From Nemania diffusa (taxonomy: Eukaryota > Ascomycota > Sordariomycetes > Xylariales > Xylariaceae): DNA of 64,000 nucleotides. The position numbers and the translations under genes were made by a program. Location: contig JBBPUQ010000001.1 of the NCBI GenBank assembly GCA_038501195.1, forward strand, positions 1,240,001 to 1,304,000, written 5' to 3'. This document shows positions 13,361 through 23,793 of the stretch, piece after piece; within the stretch, counting starts at the first letter, position 1, and each line of letters starts with the position of its first letter. The notes under the pieces are model-generated. The model ran no database searches. It saw only the letters and a program-made list of their open reading frames with translations, and was not told the origin of the DNA.

Positions 13361-14208
13361 CTAATATCGATAGCGCGTAGAATAGTCCTTGGGGCTGACG
13401 ACGAGACCGCGACCTTTCTTGGCGCCACGATAAACGGTCTCGACGATGTCGATGAGCTCTTGCTTGTCCTCGAGGACAAAGTTGAGTTTGTTGTTGTTAC
13501 CGGATCCCAGATCCACCATGATCAGCTTGTTGCGGAAGAAGAACATGATGGTCATTGGATCGTACAACTCATACCTTGGATGAAATGTTAGATTGGATAG
13601 ATATTGGTACACAACAAGAGCTCCATACAAAAATTGAAGAAAAGCGGGTGGGAAGCAATGGTAGTAAACATTACTCACATAACATTGAAGTCGGGAACCT
13701 GCTCATTGTCGCACAGATATATCTATAACAAATAACGTAAATCCTGTTAGTAAACTTGTCATGGTCTACATGTTACCGAAAGGGTAGACGGTCTGCTTCT
13801 TGACGCGTAACATGGACAGACTCACCACTGCGAAGTTCTTGACCTTGTCTGCAATGCGGTACAGCACCTCATCCTGGCGCATGCAATCTGGGTCGCTGTC
13901 CTGTTCGAGTTTAAGAGTCAGCACCAAGAATAAAGAAATGCAAAGGCAATCGGGCGTTTCCAAGCCCGGGACATATCAGAAGGTGCACACCTTGCCAAAT
14001 CGCAATACTAGTTTTCAAGTAAGTTAGAATCTATATGTATTAGATTTACTGGGCGTGGAAGTAGACGTACCAACAACACGCTCTTCTTCGGATACTGTAA
14101 AGCTGGAGATTAGTGAGGCCATAGCAAGTCAGTTGCGAAGGGAGGACACGTACGAATAGCTTGGTCTACATGCCATCCAGTGGGCAGGTGTGGGAGGACG
14201 AAAGACAT
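13361..14208 (-). CDS. DIB1: U5 snRNP thioredoxin-like protein Dib1/Dim1
   Basis: This essential thioredoxin-fold subunit of the U4/U6.U5 tri-snRNP leaves as the spliceosome is activated. The gene is rebuilt from six exons on the minus strand: 14208-14154, 14094-14071, 14007-13991, 13900-13826, 13722-13679 and 13574-13361. Every junction keeps phase, and the product is 142 residues, the same length as human TXNL4A. Diagnostic segments are MSFVLPHLPTGW at the N-terminus, QDEVLYRIADKVKNFAV, VPDFNVMYELYDP, MFFFRNK and the near-invariant C-terminus KGRGLVVSPKDYS. Exon 3 is only 17 nt and exon 2 only 24 nt. The position that is Trp in the animal protein (HDWDP) reads Ser here (KDSDP); this lies right after the exon 3/4 junction but the phase is unambiguous. 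It is divergent from urb1. Confidence 0.96.
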
Positions 14209-14800
14209 CGTGAGTGGTGTATTAGTATCGAAATGTGTAGAGATATCTTGACAAAGGCTGATAGAAGTAGTAGTGTGATGTTGTGTTAGTGTTCTGAGGC
14301 TGGCTACGAAGGTGGAGGGTGGAGAGCCTCTATGATGTGGTACTCTGTACGTGGTGGGACCAAGTTGCCTTACGGCTTTTGGTTTAAGTTCTGGCAGTAC
14401 CTAATTGATGTGGGGTCATTGACCCACTTACAAGGAACAGAGGGGTATCTTATCTTCTGCGCTATTCTAAAATGGGCTGGCGGGCAGGCGGTCAATTCCG
14501 GCAAATTGGACTTTTTTCTGAAGCGCATACAAAGTAGGTTGGCATACGGTACCTATACCTGCATTTATGTACCGGTACAAACCGAGGTAGCATGAATTTC
14601 TTGCTGATTGCCATCTGTCGCGACTACTACTAGACAATGATCATATTATAGATATCTCTATCGTTCCTTAATATTTCTAAGAACTCAATGGTGTAAATTT
14701 CAATTAAGCTAATTACCAATCCCTTCGATAAAAAGGCAAACCCCTAGCTTCTCCTAGAACATGCTGCAGGAAATACAGTCGCATTCGAAGAAAACACGAC
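14209..14800. promoter_or_regulatory. Divergent promoter region dib1 / urb1
   Basis: These 592 bp lie between two divergently transcribed start codons and must hold both promoters. No specific site is called. An ATG at 14761 opens a 22-codon upstream frame ending at 14829 that overlaps the urb1 start in another frame; it matters only if transcription begins upstream of it. Confidence 0.6.
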
Positions 14801-17800
14801 ATGGCGAAACGCAAGTCTTATGGAGGTGACGGCCTTCATACCGGGAAGAAACAAAAGACCAACCATATCCACGAAGCCCCTACTTCGGAGGAGGTCCATA
14901 GCGGACGACAACTTGGGAACTTACTCACCTTTGAACAAGACCTCCACAAAGCAAGGCATGGTGAGCGCGCATGATGGCTCTTCTATTCGCATCCGACGCT
15001 AATCTTTTAATGTGTCTAGGTCTACAATCCTTTAAAAATGTCCTCGACAGCATCGCGAATAATGACGAGAAGAAGACTGAGTATATGCGAATTGTTCTCG
15101 AGTACCTCGACCTCACGAAACCCAGAGAAGTCGAAGACGAAGTTCCCATCTATCTGCCCGACATTATGGAAACCTGGAGCATGGCCTGCCAGATGAACAA
15201 CGAGAATGTCATGTCCGCCGTGTCCGTTGTGTTAGCACTGTTGCTTAAGATCATATCCGGCAACCTAGATATGGTGTCTTACGGATTGGGCATTTGTCGC
15301 ACCCTGCTCCAGAAGCGGCAACAAGAGCTGATATCCAAAAATCTATCCGCAGACAAGGGGAAGGACTTCATAATATCGCCTACTCTAAGACTGCTCAGAG
15401 AAGCAATCTCCCTGGATGGCGGTGCTCTAGCTGCTCCGATATTCAGGGCAAGAGCCAACACATTCAAGTCATTAGCTAGGAACATGGGTCTCCGGTACAT
15501 CGGTGAGGGTAAAGAAGACCCTAAGAGGCCATCTGTGAGAACAAATGCTACGCGATTGCTTCTTAGTTGCTTAAAACTACTCCATAACGAAGCCAAGAGG
15601 GACCTTCTGTTGCAGAAAGACATCGTGGCGGCGCTTATGCGGCCTCTCCGAGATGATCCACCCTTCTTGATATATGAGATACTGGACGTCTTGAAAACGT
15701 CAGTTGTCCAGGACAAAAAACTGGCCAAGGACGTTAAAATAAAGATACTCAACGCCAACTCGCTTACTCGAATTGCATCATTATATGGCTGTTCGAAAGA
15801 GCCGGTAATCCTTGAAGATGGTACTCAAAGCGGACACCTTTCGGTGGAAGACGCTGCGCATGATATTCTGTTAGCCGCATGCACGGACTTCACAGTAGGT
15901 ATATGTCGTTCAGAGAAAGGCTACTACCCAGAAGGCATAGCTTCGGACGCTCTTATTCTACCCGACACAGAAGACGCTAGTCACGTGGACTTTGGCCTTG
16001 ACAGCATACCCTGGATGAATAAATTTGGCAACGAGATCCCGGTGCGAAATATGCTCTTAGCCGAGTTCATAGAGTCGTTGAGACCGTGGTCTAGTACAAA
16101 ACAGAGCGAACTACTCCTTGCCATCTTCGAGGCTTCACCAGAGTTAATCGCTCGCTACTTCATACACAAGAAAGCGTTCGCTTTCGACCCTAAGCTATCT
16201 GCCACTTGGATAGGCTACGCCGCGCTCTTGTATAATGTTGTCCAGTTGCCTATCCCTCCTTTCTTTGGCCAGTCAAACGACTACGCAGCAATCCCTCCAC
16301 CGACGTCTGTGATCCTTGATAACATCCTCCCCCCTCCCATGACACTGAAGGCCATGACTAGATGTTTGACGAATAAGTCGAAATTGGTTTCTTTTTACGC
16401 GATACGGCTACTCGTGCTAGCACTGGAGAAGTTAGGTAGAGCATTAGAGATGCACAGGGAGGCTTCCGCCTCACCGAACTCCATTTGGCAGGAAGCGGCT
16501 CGTCGCCTTGTCGATGATTTTCAGCAGAGGATACCAGACGTGAAGGATATCATCAACTGCTACCGCACACTAACAGACGGGGATTTCCTCCAACGAGAGG
16601 CGGCGAGCCGATTAATTTTACTCTATTATGAGACCATACCACAGCTTGCGCTGAAAGCAAAGTTCGATGTCTCTCCCATACTTCTTGCTACAATCCAAAA
16701 GGTCGAGGCATCAAATGGGGCCGGGGAAGATATAGCTATGTCATTGCTGGAATTGGAACATTTGTGCGCGGTGGCTAAATATTCCCCCAGCATGCGATGG
16801 TTCGCACGCACCCACGAAATGCCGACATCACCCTTCACGACACTCCTTCGACTCTATACTGAGAAGACTACTGCATTGTCTGGAGATACATTGAGTCAAA
16901 TATTATCTCACGTAGCCAACGAATACCAGCTCGTAGAGAGCAGTCCACAGTCCTCTGGCTTGAATCCACTTATGGCTGCTTTTAAGAACTCTGGCAACGT
17001 TGACTCAGCCATCTGGTCGTTTATGGATAACTGTGCTGAAAGATGCTCTAGAACACCTACCAAATATCTAGAAATGATTGAACAGCATATGGAAAAAGCA
17101 GATACCAAAGGACAAGGGAATATCAGGACCTGTCCTCTACTCATGTCGGTTGCTGAACAATTGCCTTTCCTAGTGTCGACTTCACCCGAAAAGGCAATAC
17201 TAAAGCAGCTAACATCTTTTCTTCGAGACTATCTCCGTCGTTCCCTCGATGCCGGGGTAAGCCGAACTTTCTTAAGTTGTATTGCAAAATTGCTGGCCGC
17301 TGCCATAGGAGATAAGAAACTCGGCGCAAAGATCTCATTGTCAAAACGGACAAGCACGTTAGATGGGGATACGATAATGACGGACGGCGAATCCGAATCT
17401 ACATCACAACTAATAAATGAGGCAAAGGGTGAATCTGCAGCACTGAGCGTACAGGAACTTGAAGATAGGCTCGCAGTACCCATTCTGACAAGCAAAGAAA
17501 ACTCTCTCCTCAAGTGGTCTAGTAAACCGCCCGAAGAACTGGTCGAAGAGGGCCATGCGACATCTCTAGTCCTACTTCTCTCCTCTGAACACGCAAGCAT
17601 ACGCAAGGAAACGCTCACCAATGTCATCAAAATGGCCGCAAAGATTAAGGAGTCAACGTATGAAGAAAATGAGCAGATATGGTTGCTGCTCATGGAGCTT
17701 GCAGAGTCTGCCAAAGATCTCATTGTTGACGCACCAGTTCCAAGCATCCTTGTTATTTTTGCTTGCCGAGCCCTCGATATTTTGAAGAACCCACTTCACT

Positions 17801-18279
17801 GCTTGTACGAGAAGGTTAACCTATTCCTCACAAGCGGCCCAGTATGGCAACCGGACAAGATCCCGCTTATGAAGGCTATCCTTCAGGAAGGCCCAACTTT
17901 GGACGGAACATACTACACCGAAATCAGCTGGCTGCTTGGTTTCCTAGTAGACAGCTTACGAACACCGCAGGACGTGGCTCTCTTCCACAAGCGCAAGGTA
18001 TATGAACAGCTGTTCTCTCTGCCAGCTAACCCCTACATGGGAATAAACCTCCGCACACAGGTGCTAAGGATTTTATATCGAACTACTAGCATTGAAGGGG
18101 GGAGTGATACAGTGATTACAAGATTCGGAGCTGTGAGCTGGCTTGTGGCTCAGAGGGCGGCGTCAGTGGACGACCTAGAGAAGAGGCTTTACCAGGCCAT
18201 GATTAAAAGACTATGGGAAACGTGTGACCAGAAGCGGATTGCCGCATGGAGCAAGGGAAGCATCGAGAAACTAATCTAG
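14801..18279 (+). CDS. URB1: Nucleolar pre-ribosomal-associated protein Urb1/Npa1
   Basis: Urb1/Npa1 is a large alpha-solenoid nucleolar factor in the earliest 60S precursors, working with Npa2, Dbp6, Rsa3 and Nop8 to compact 25S rRNA. Exon 1 is 14801-14960, the intron 14961-15019 (GTGAGC donor, CTAG acceptor) and exon 2 15020-18279. The junction reads KARHG-LQSFKNVLDS in frame. The product is 1139 residues, close to what I expect for filamentous ascomycetes and shorter than yeast Urb1 (about 1760). The basic N-terminal MAKRKSYGG and KKQK suit nuclear entry. The Npa1 N-terminal domain spans about 60-340. The C-terminal segment with SWLLGFLVDSL and FSLPANPYM matches the NopRA1-type C-terminal region. 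The whole is leucine-rich and helical. It is divergent from dib1. Confidence 0.92.
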
Positions 18280-19754
18280 ACCACAAACAATAATAAGACA
18301 GTCCTTCCCATGTCTTATCTAGACGTTTGCCACAGAACCGGAAAGGCAATTATCATTACTCGTGAGGGACCTGTCAGTAGAACCCAGGTGTCTAGGTGGA
18401 ATGAACACCATGACTCGAGAATATGAGGCTCGAACTTGTGCACATTAGTACGTGTCATGGTTTGTACTATTGGTTGCCTGCATGCTCATAATCGACACAC
18501 TTCACAATGATCTAGAGTGAAAGCCCAATCACATGAAAGAGGCACCAAGGGCAACAGAACACCTTAGTTAAGAATTAATAGGCGAGTATTGTACTGCGTA
18601 GGTAGGTACCATCTCACTACACTGAGTACCAAGATACAATAACCCTAGGTAAATGAGGTAGGTACATAGGTACTTAAGCAGGCACGAGGCAGACGGGCTG
18701 TGGCGCGACCCGCCAGGCCCATAGGTGCCTGACGAGACACTGTTCGGCTCATTTGTATATGTACTTCTATATAACTGGCGTACCTGGTTTTAGGGAGAAT
18801 TGGATGCTGAATATCGATTGTAAATCTACCTACCCGCCCAGTAGTATCAGCCTAGTTCCTTACCTAGTCTACCCATCTAGTTCATTCAGAGAGCAATCAA
18901 CCAACTACACTCGTCGACCTCCCCAAAAAAAGAGCCCACAGTTCCGTCCATCTCTCTAGACTATCTAGAGTCTACCTCGTCCATCTGCATCTGCCTCTTC
19001 ACCCATACCTACGTCCATCCCCAGTAGCCATCTCAACTATCCCTTTTCAACATTCACAACCATTATTCATTCTTCTTTGACTTAGTCAGCCTGCGTAAAG
19101 GGGCTGTCGGGTACTACAGGAATACTTTGTCATCCCACAGAAAAGTTTAATTCTTGCGACTAAACCAACTCCATCTAGCGCGCGCATCTCGACCTTTGCA
19201 CTCTGCCTCTGGCCCTCTGCACTCCGCACCTTGCACCTTGCACCCAATCTACATATCTGCGCCTGGCAGCCGTGGACCTACTTCGGCTGCCCTCGATCGG
19301 ACCCTTGTCGCCGCCGCCGTATACCACAGCACGAGCGCCGGGCGACCTACAGCACAGGGTAGATTGAGTTTGGCAGCACTCAAGCTAATTGCCTCTTGTC
19401 CATCTCCTCATCCCTCAAAGCTCGAGCGTTGTGCGCTCTGGTTCCCATTTTTGCCCCGACCTACGCTCTCCAGTGCACCCCGCACTCACGCGACAAACAA
19501 ACGATACCACACAGCATCATCGTCCTGCCCCCTGGGTCTCCAGCTTATTCTTACTACGACGGCAACTCCACCTCAACCAACAGCCACACTGCCAACCAGA
19601 CTCTCCTCGACGACGGGCCACATATTGATTGGTATTGCCCCTGGCGACAACACATCCTCCTTCCAGCGAAAACGATCCGCCGTCTATTCTAGCCACCGCC
19701 GCTTGTATATCCTATGCCCAATACCCTGTTCGCATCCTATACTATAAGTAGTAC
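18280..19754. other. Intergenic region and pyrimidine-rich leader of the 4E-T-like gene
   Basis: The first part is the urb1 3' flank. TAGGTA/GGTACC words cluster at 18600-18680. From about 18820 to 19750 the plus strand is strongly C/T-rich, typical of a fungal promoter or long 5' leader. A 197-codon frame at 19154-19747 lies wholly in this tract, has a low-complexity Pro/Ser/Leu translation and is not called as a gene. Confidence 0.55.
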
Positions 19755-22256
19755 ATGTCGACAGACACACCAGCCTCCGATGCTATGGCCACACGATATA
19801 CCTCAGAAGTCTTGATCTACCTAAGAGACTCACCGCTATGCGTCAAACCAGCCAATCTTCCTCCCGCCGAGGAATGGATGGGGTGAGTCGAGCATATTGC
19901 ATACAATTCTGCCTGCCCTTGCTAACCAGCATCCCCTGCAGCCTTCCATCTGACAATTTTCGTAATAGCCAGGGAAACAAGACCGGCACTGATAGAACCC
20001 GCCACAATGATGGCGCCCTTGTTGAGCAAGCAAACCGGCGATCGGGAGTCGATAGACATGTATCCCGAAATAGCGCTAGTGCGTTTTGCCAAATCTCAAC
20101 GTCTCCCCCTTCAATGCGCTAATCTAGATATAGATGCTGATGAGATAATTCTTGGACCGCCGCGAACGACCTTTAATTCTGCTACGTTGTCGCGGACTAC
20201 GAAGCCATTCGATAGCGAGAAAACTGCCAAGGACGGCGACACACGAGATCGCTTCCCGTTCCGCCCCCGCAACGGCGAGAATGACACTCATGAACGCTTT
20301 CGCGATCGAGATCGTGATGGCAGAAATACCTTGCGCCGCCGAGGTGACGGCGATGATAGTGATGGCTGGAGCACTGTGAAGCCGCGTAAGAGTTTCGGCA
20401 CCGAGGGCGCCGAACGCTTTCATGGCCGTATGGGCGAACGTCCTGATCGCTTTGGGGGAGATCGACGACCGCGCGAGGGGGAGGATCGTGATAACAATGC
20501 CACCCGCCCCCATCGCAACTTCGGCGAATTCTCGCGGGAAAAGGAAGGAGATGAGAACGATAAGCTCCGCAAAAATGGTTTGACTAGGAATCGAACGGAT
20601 AATCCATGGAGCAGAGAGACCAACGAAACGCCACAGACACGAGAGCGTTTTGATAGATCGAAGAGTTGGAGAGAAAGAACTGACGATCATGCCGATACAC
20701 AGCATGATAAACCTCGGGAGCGGCAATATGAACGTCGGTGGGATCGAGATCGGGACCAGCGTCAAGAACGCGATCCCGAATGGCTTGATGAGCCTATTGA
20801 AGAGCCGCCCCAAGCCCACACCCAGGAGGAATTCAAGAAGTTCATGGAGTCGATGAAAGCCAAGTCGGCAACTAAACCTGACGCCACTCCCACATTGGCC
20901 CGGGATGTCCTCGAGTCGCGAGACCAAGCTGATGCAGACGCCGCAAAGTCAAAGCCCGCGAAAGCCGCTCATCCTATCGAATTGGGCCCGGACAAATTCT
21001 TTGCCGCCTTTGCCCAGAAAACGACTATAGAAGGTAGCACTACTGACAGCACGAAGGAGAACACCGCTCCGGTGTCGAAACCTAAATCGGGTTCCAGGTT
21101 CCAGAATTTCTTTTCGTCTCAAGCTCAAGAGCAAGCTCGTCTTCAGCCAGAACCTCCCAGTGCAGCTCCTGCTCCTCTTCCCGTCGAAATGAATCCTCTT
21201 CTAGCTTTGGCAGGTTCACCAAAGGCTAGTACACAGCCAGATGCTGCTGAGAAGGTCGCATTTCAAGCTTTACTGCAGAAGCTTCAGAAACAGACTCGTC
21301 AAGGCCAAACCCCACCATCAGCTGGGTTTGCAGAGCCTCCCCCGATCCACGATTTCGGCTCCAAAAATGTGATGGCGTCGCCAGGCTCCTTCCCACCATT
21401 CGGCCAAGACCACCGGGACGAGCCCATGGCTCGTGTTTTACCCCACGGGCAAGATATGCATCCTCCGCCACCTCAGCAGAATTCGCAATTCATTTCGATG
21501 CGTCCTGAGCACCAGATGTTGCATGACCTTATCGGGCAACGTCATCCTAACCATAATTTAGGTGGGAATCGAGCAGAGCAACCATCCAGCCGAAACAGTA
21601 ACCCTAACACGGAATTTCTGGTGTCGCTGATGCAGGGTGGTCGTAATGGACCGGAAGTCCAGCGAAACGAGACACTGATAATGAGGATGCCTCAGCCTTC
21701 ACGCCCAGTGATTCCCCCAACCCCGGACCGCGAACCGGATTTTCCACATGAACGAGGTGCTTCGCAACATCAAGCCAATATCAGACCCACCGGCCCTCCG
21801 AGTTTCTTTGATGAACAGCCTCTCCACCGCCAGGAACGAGAGACACGTCCACAGCCTACACATATTTTGCAGCGCCCTGGTCAAGGCCCCCCAGGCTTAG
21901 ATCAAATGCCTCCGAGCAACTGGGTGCCGACAGGTGGACAACAGTTGCCGAGCCACAACCGACCACCCATGATTCCTCCACCTGGTCTTCCAGGCTCTCA
22001 GCGTGCCGGGCCCCCACCTGGTAGCTATGCTAACTTCGCTATGGGCGGCTTCCCTCCTCACCCAGATGGAATCGGAATGGTCGCCCCCCCTCCTCGCAAC
22101 ATGGCACCTCCTCCAGGATTCTTCAGTGGGCCCCCTCCCGGCTTCATGCCACATCCTGGGATGGGTGGATTCCAAGGTCCTGACCCACTAGGGTTTGGTT
22201 ACGATGGGCGCGGAATGCCTCCCCCCGGTGCTGGCGCCCCATTCCGCCGGAACTAA
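19755..22256 (+). CDS. eIF4E-binding, 4E-T-like mRNA repression protein
   Basis: This is probably a translational repressor or P-body protein that binds the cap-binding factor eIF4E. Three exons: 19755-19882, 19942-20078 and 20134-22256 (an alternative acceptor at 20127 would add two residues). Phases close, giving about 795 residues. Residues 14-24 read RYTSEVLIYLR, which holds a canonical Y-x4-L-hydrophobic eIF4E-binding motif (Y15, L20, I21), as in 4E-BP, eIF4G and metazoan 4E-T. Next come an EIILGPPRTTF segment, an Arg/Asp/Glu-rich disordered stretch (about 100-320), a conserved-looking KFFAAFAQK and SRFQNFF region (about 385-435), and a long Pro/Gly/Met-rich tail. Low-complexity RNA-granule-type composition plus the 4E site suggests 4E-T rather than Caf20 or Eap1. 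The family is inferred from architecture, not from a search. An AATAAA lies at 22476-22481. Confidence 0.72.
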
Positions 22257-23793
22257 CGGCCCTTCAGCCTCGTTTTGGCACGGTTCGATTTGTGAGCGTG
22301 GTTCATGCAAAAGGGTCATATCTTGGTTTCCAGTGCGTCAGGGTAATCAGGTGAATGAAGCTCTAGCCGCAATCACCTGGGAGGTCAAGAAGGCTTCTAC
22401 ATTCAACCATGAAGGGCCCTGTTGCTGTTATCGTATTCTGCGCAGATAGCTAGCTAGCTCGGCGTACGGAGATGGAATAAACAAAGCAAAAAACCAACTG
22501 GCCAGCTCTTGCTAATAGGGGGAAAAATTCGAGAGCGAGAGGTTGGGACGTTTTCGTTGGCTCAGTCAGTCGCGTCGTAATCAGCGAGACACGGACTATA
22601 CTATTTTTTCATAGGTAGTTAGTTGGCGTTGCCGCCGTCGTATCAATGTAATACCCCCATTCCTTACGCTCAGGTCACCCTATTTGGGATTCTTCTGCAT
22701 TTACTTGTGAAAAGGGTTCTAGATCATGATGAAATGTCTGCACGTGAATGCTTGACCGATGGAACTCATTTGTAGGTATAGACTATGTGCTGATTACTCG
22801 GCCTCCTCTAATGATTTTATTCATGTAGCTATCTCGCAGCAAATCATCATTCGTCGCCAACTTGAGGAAATGCCGACAGATCACTAGGTCGATAGTTTGG
22901 TCTTGACGATGTTATACGTGATGATCCTGAAAGTCAGTTGCTGTAATTGCTGTGAGGCTTGGTATATTGGTGACCCGAATATGCTAAGCAGATAATCTGG
23001 CTACTTCCTCAACAACTAGAGCCGCGTTGGGAGCTTCAACATCGTGGGATCGGCTGTGTGTTTACTTATCTACAGAGCGAGACAAGAGGTAGATAAACAT
23101 CTCATGTTAACTCTCACACTTCATGAAACGAATTGGCGGTACGCTCCAAGTGACATCTTATTTCTGGCCCTTACTTACCCTTCGTATCCTCCCACACTCC
23201 TAGAACCTACGTCGGGGATCAGCAATTATTCAGATATGACCAGAAAAAGAAATCGCGTCTCCAGGAAGCCTAAAAAGAGACAAGTTGATATTCGCCCTAC
23301 AATCACTTCTAACGTAGATTGCCCGACCTGCTATCTATCTATCTTTCTATCCATCTGCCTTGCAAGTTTACCTAGAGAGATGCTTTACCAAGCTCCTAAT
23401 TAACAGCACAGGTATCGGATTAGGTAAACAGGTAAGGAGGTAAGCGTAGCCAGAACATCTCCTCACGACACCATTATCATCATTATGGCAATTATCAACA
23501 AATCCCACTCTATCTTCCCCAAAGCCGAACGACTCCAGCGCTATGCGTGCGTATCCATGTGTACGTCGAGGCCCTTGGGAGGTATTACATTTCTCTCACT
23601 GGCCCAGCAGGTGACCTCCACGTCTCGCTTTCCCTGTTCCCTGGCATCATCTGCTGGGCGGGGCCTTCGATAATATAGAATTGGCTGGTCCGAATTATGC
23701 TGGCTAGCCAATTTTGTATTTATTGCTAGCTTTGCGGCGCACGGCCATCTTCTATGCAGATCTTCTTGTACGATGCTCTTCCGCTCCAACCTC
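22257..23793. other. Convergent intergenic region
   Basis: These 1.5 kb lie between the 3' ends of the 4E-T-like gene (plus) and sec1 (minus). I see an AATAAA at 22476, a TAGCTAGC run near 22447-22458 and a CTAT-rich run near 23331-23352, but no supported gene. Confidence 0.55.

Noticed and set aside
19154..19747. 197-codon plus frame before the 4E-T-like gene
   Set aside because: Lies in a C/T-rich leader tract; the translation is low-complexity Pro/Ser/Leu, as expected of such composition.
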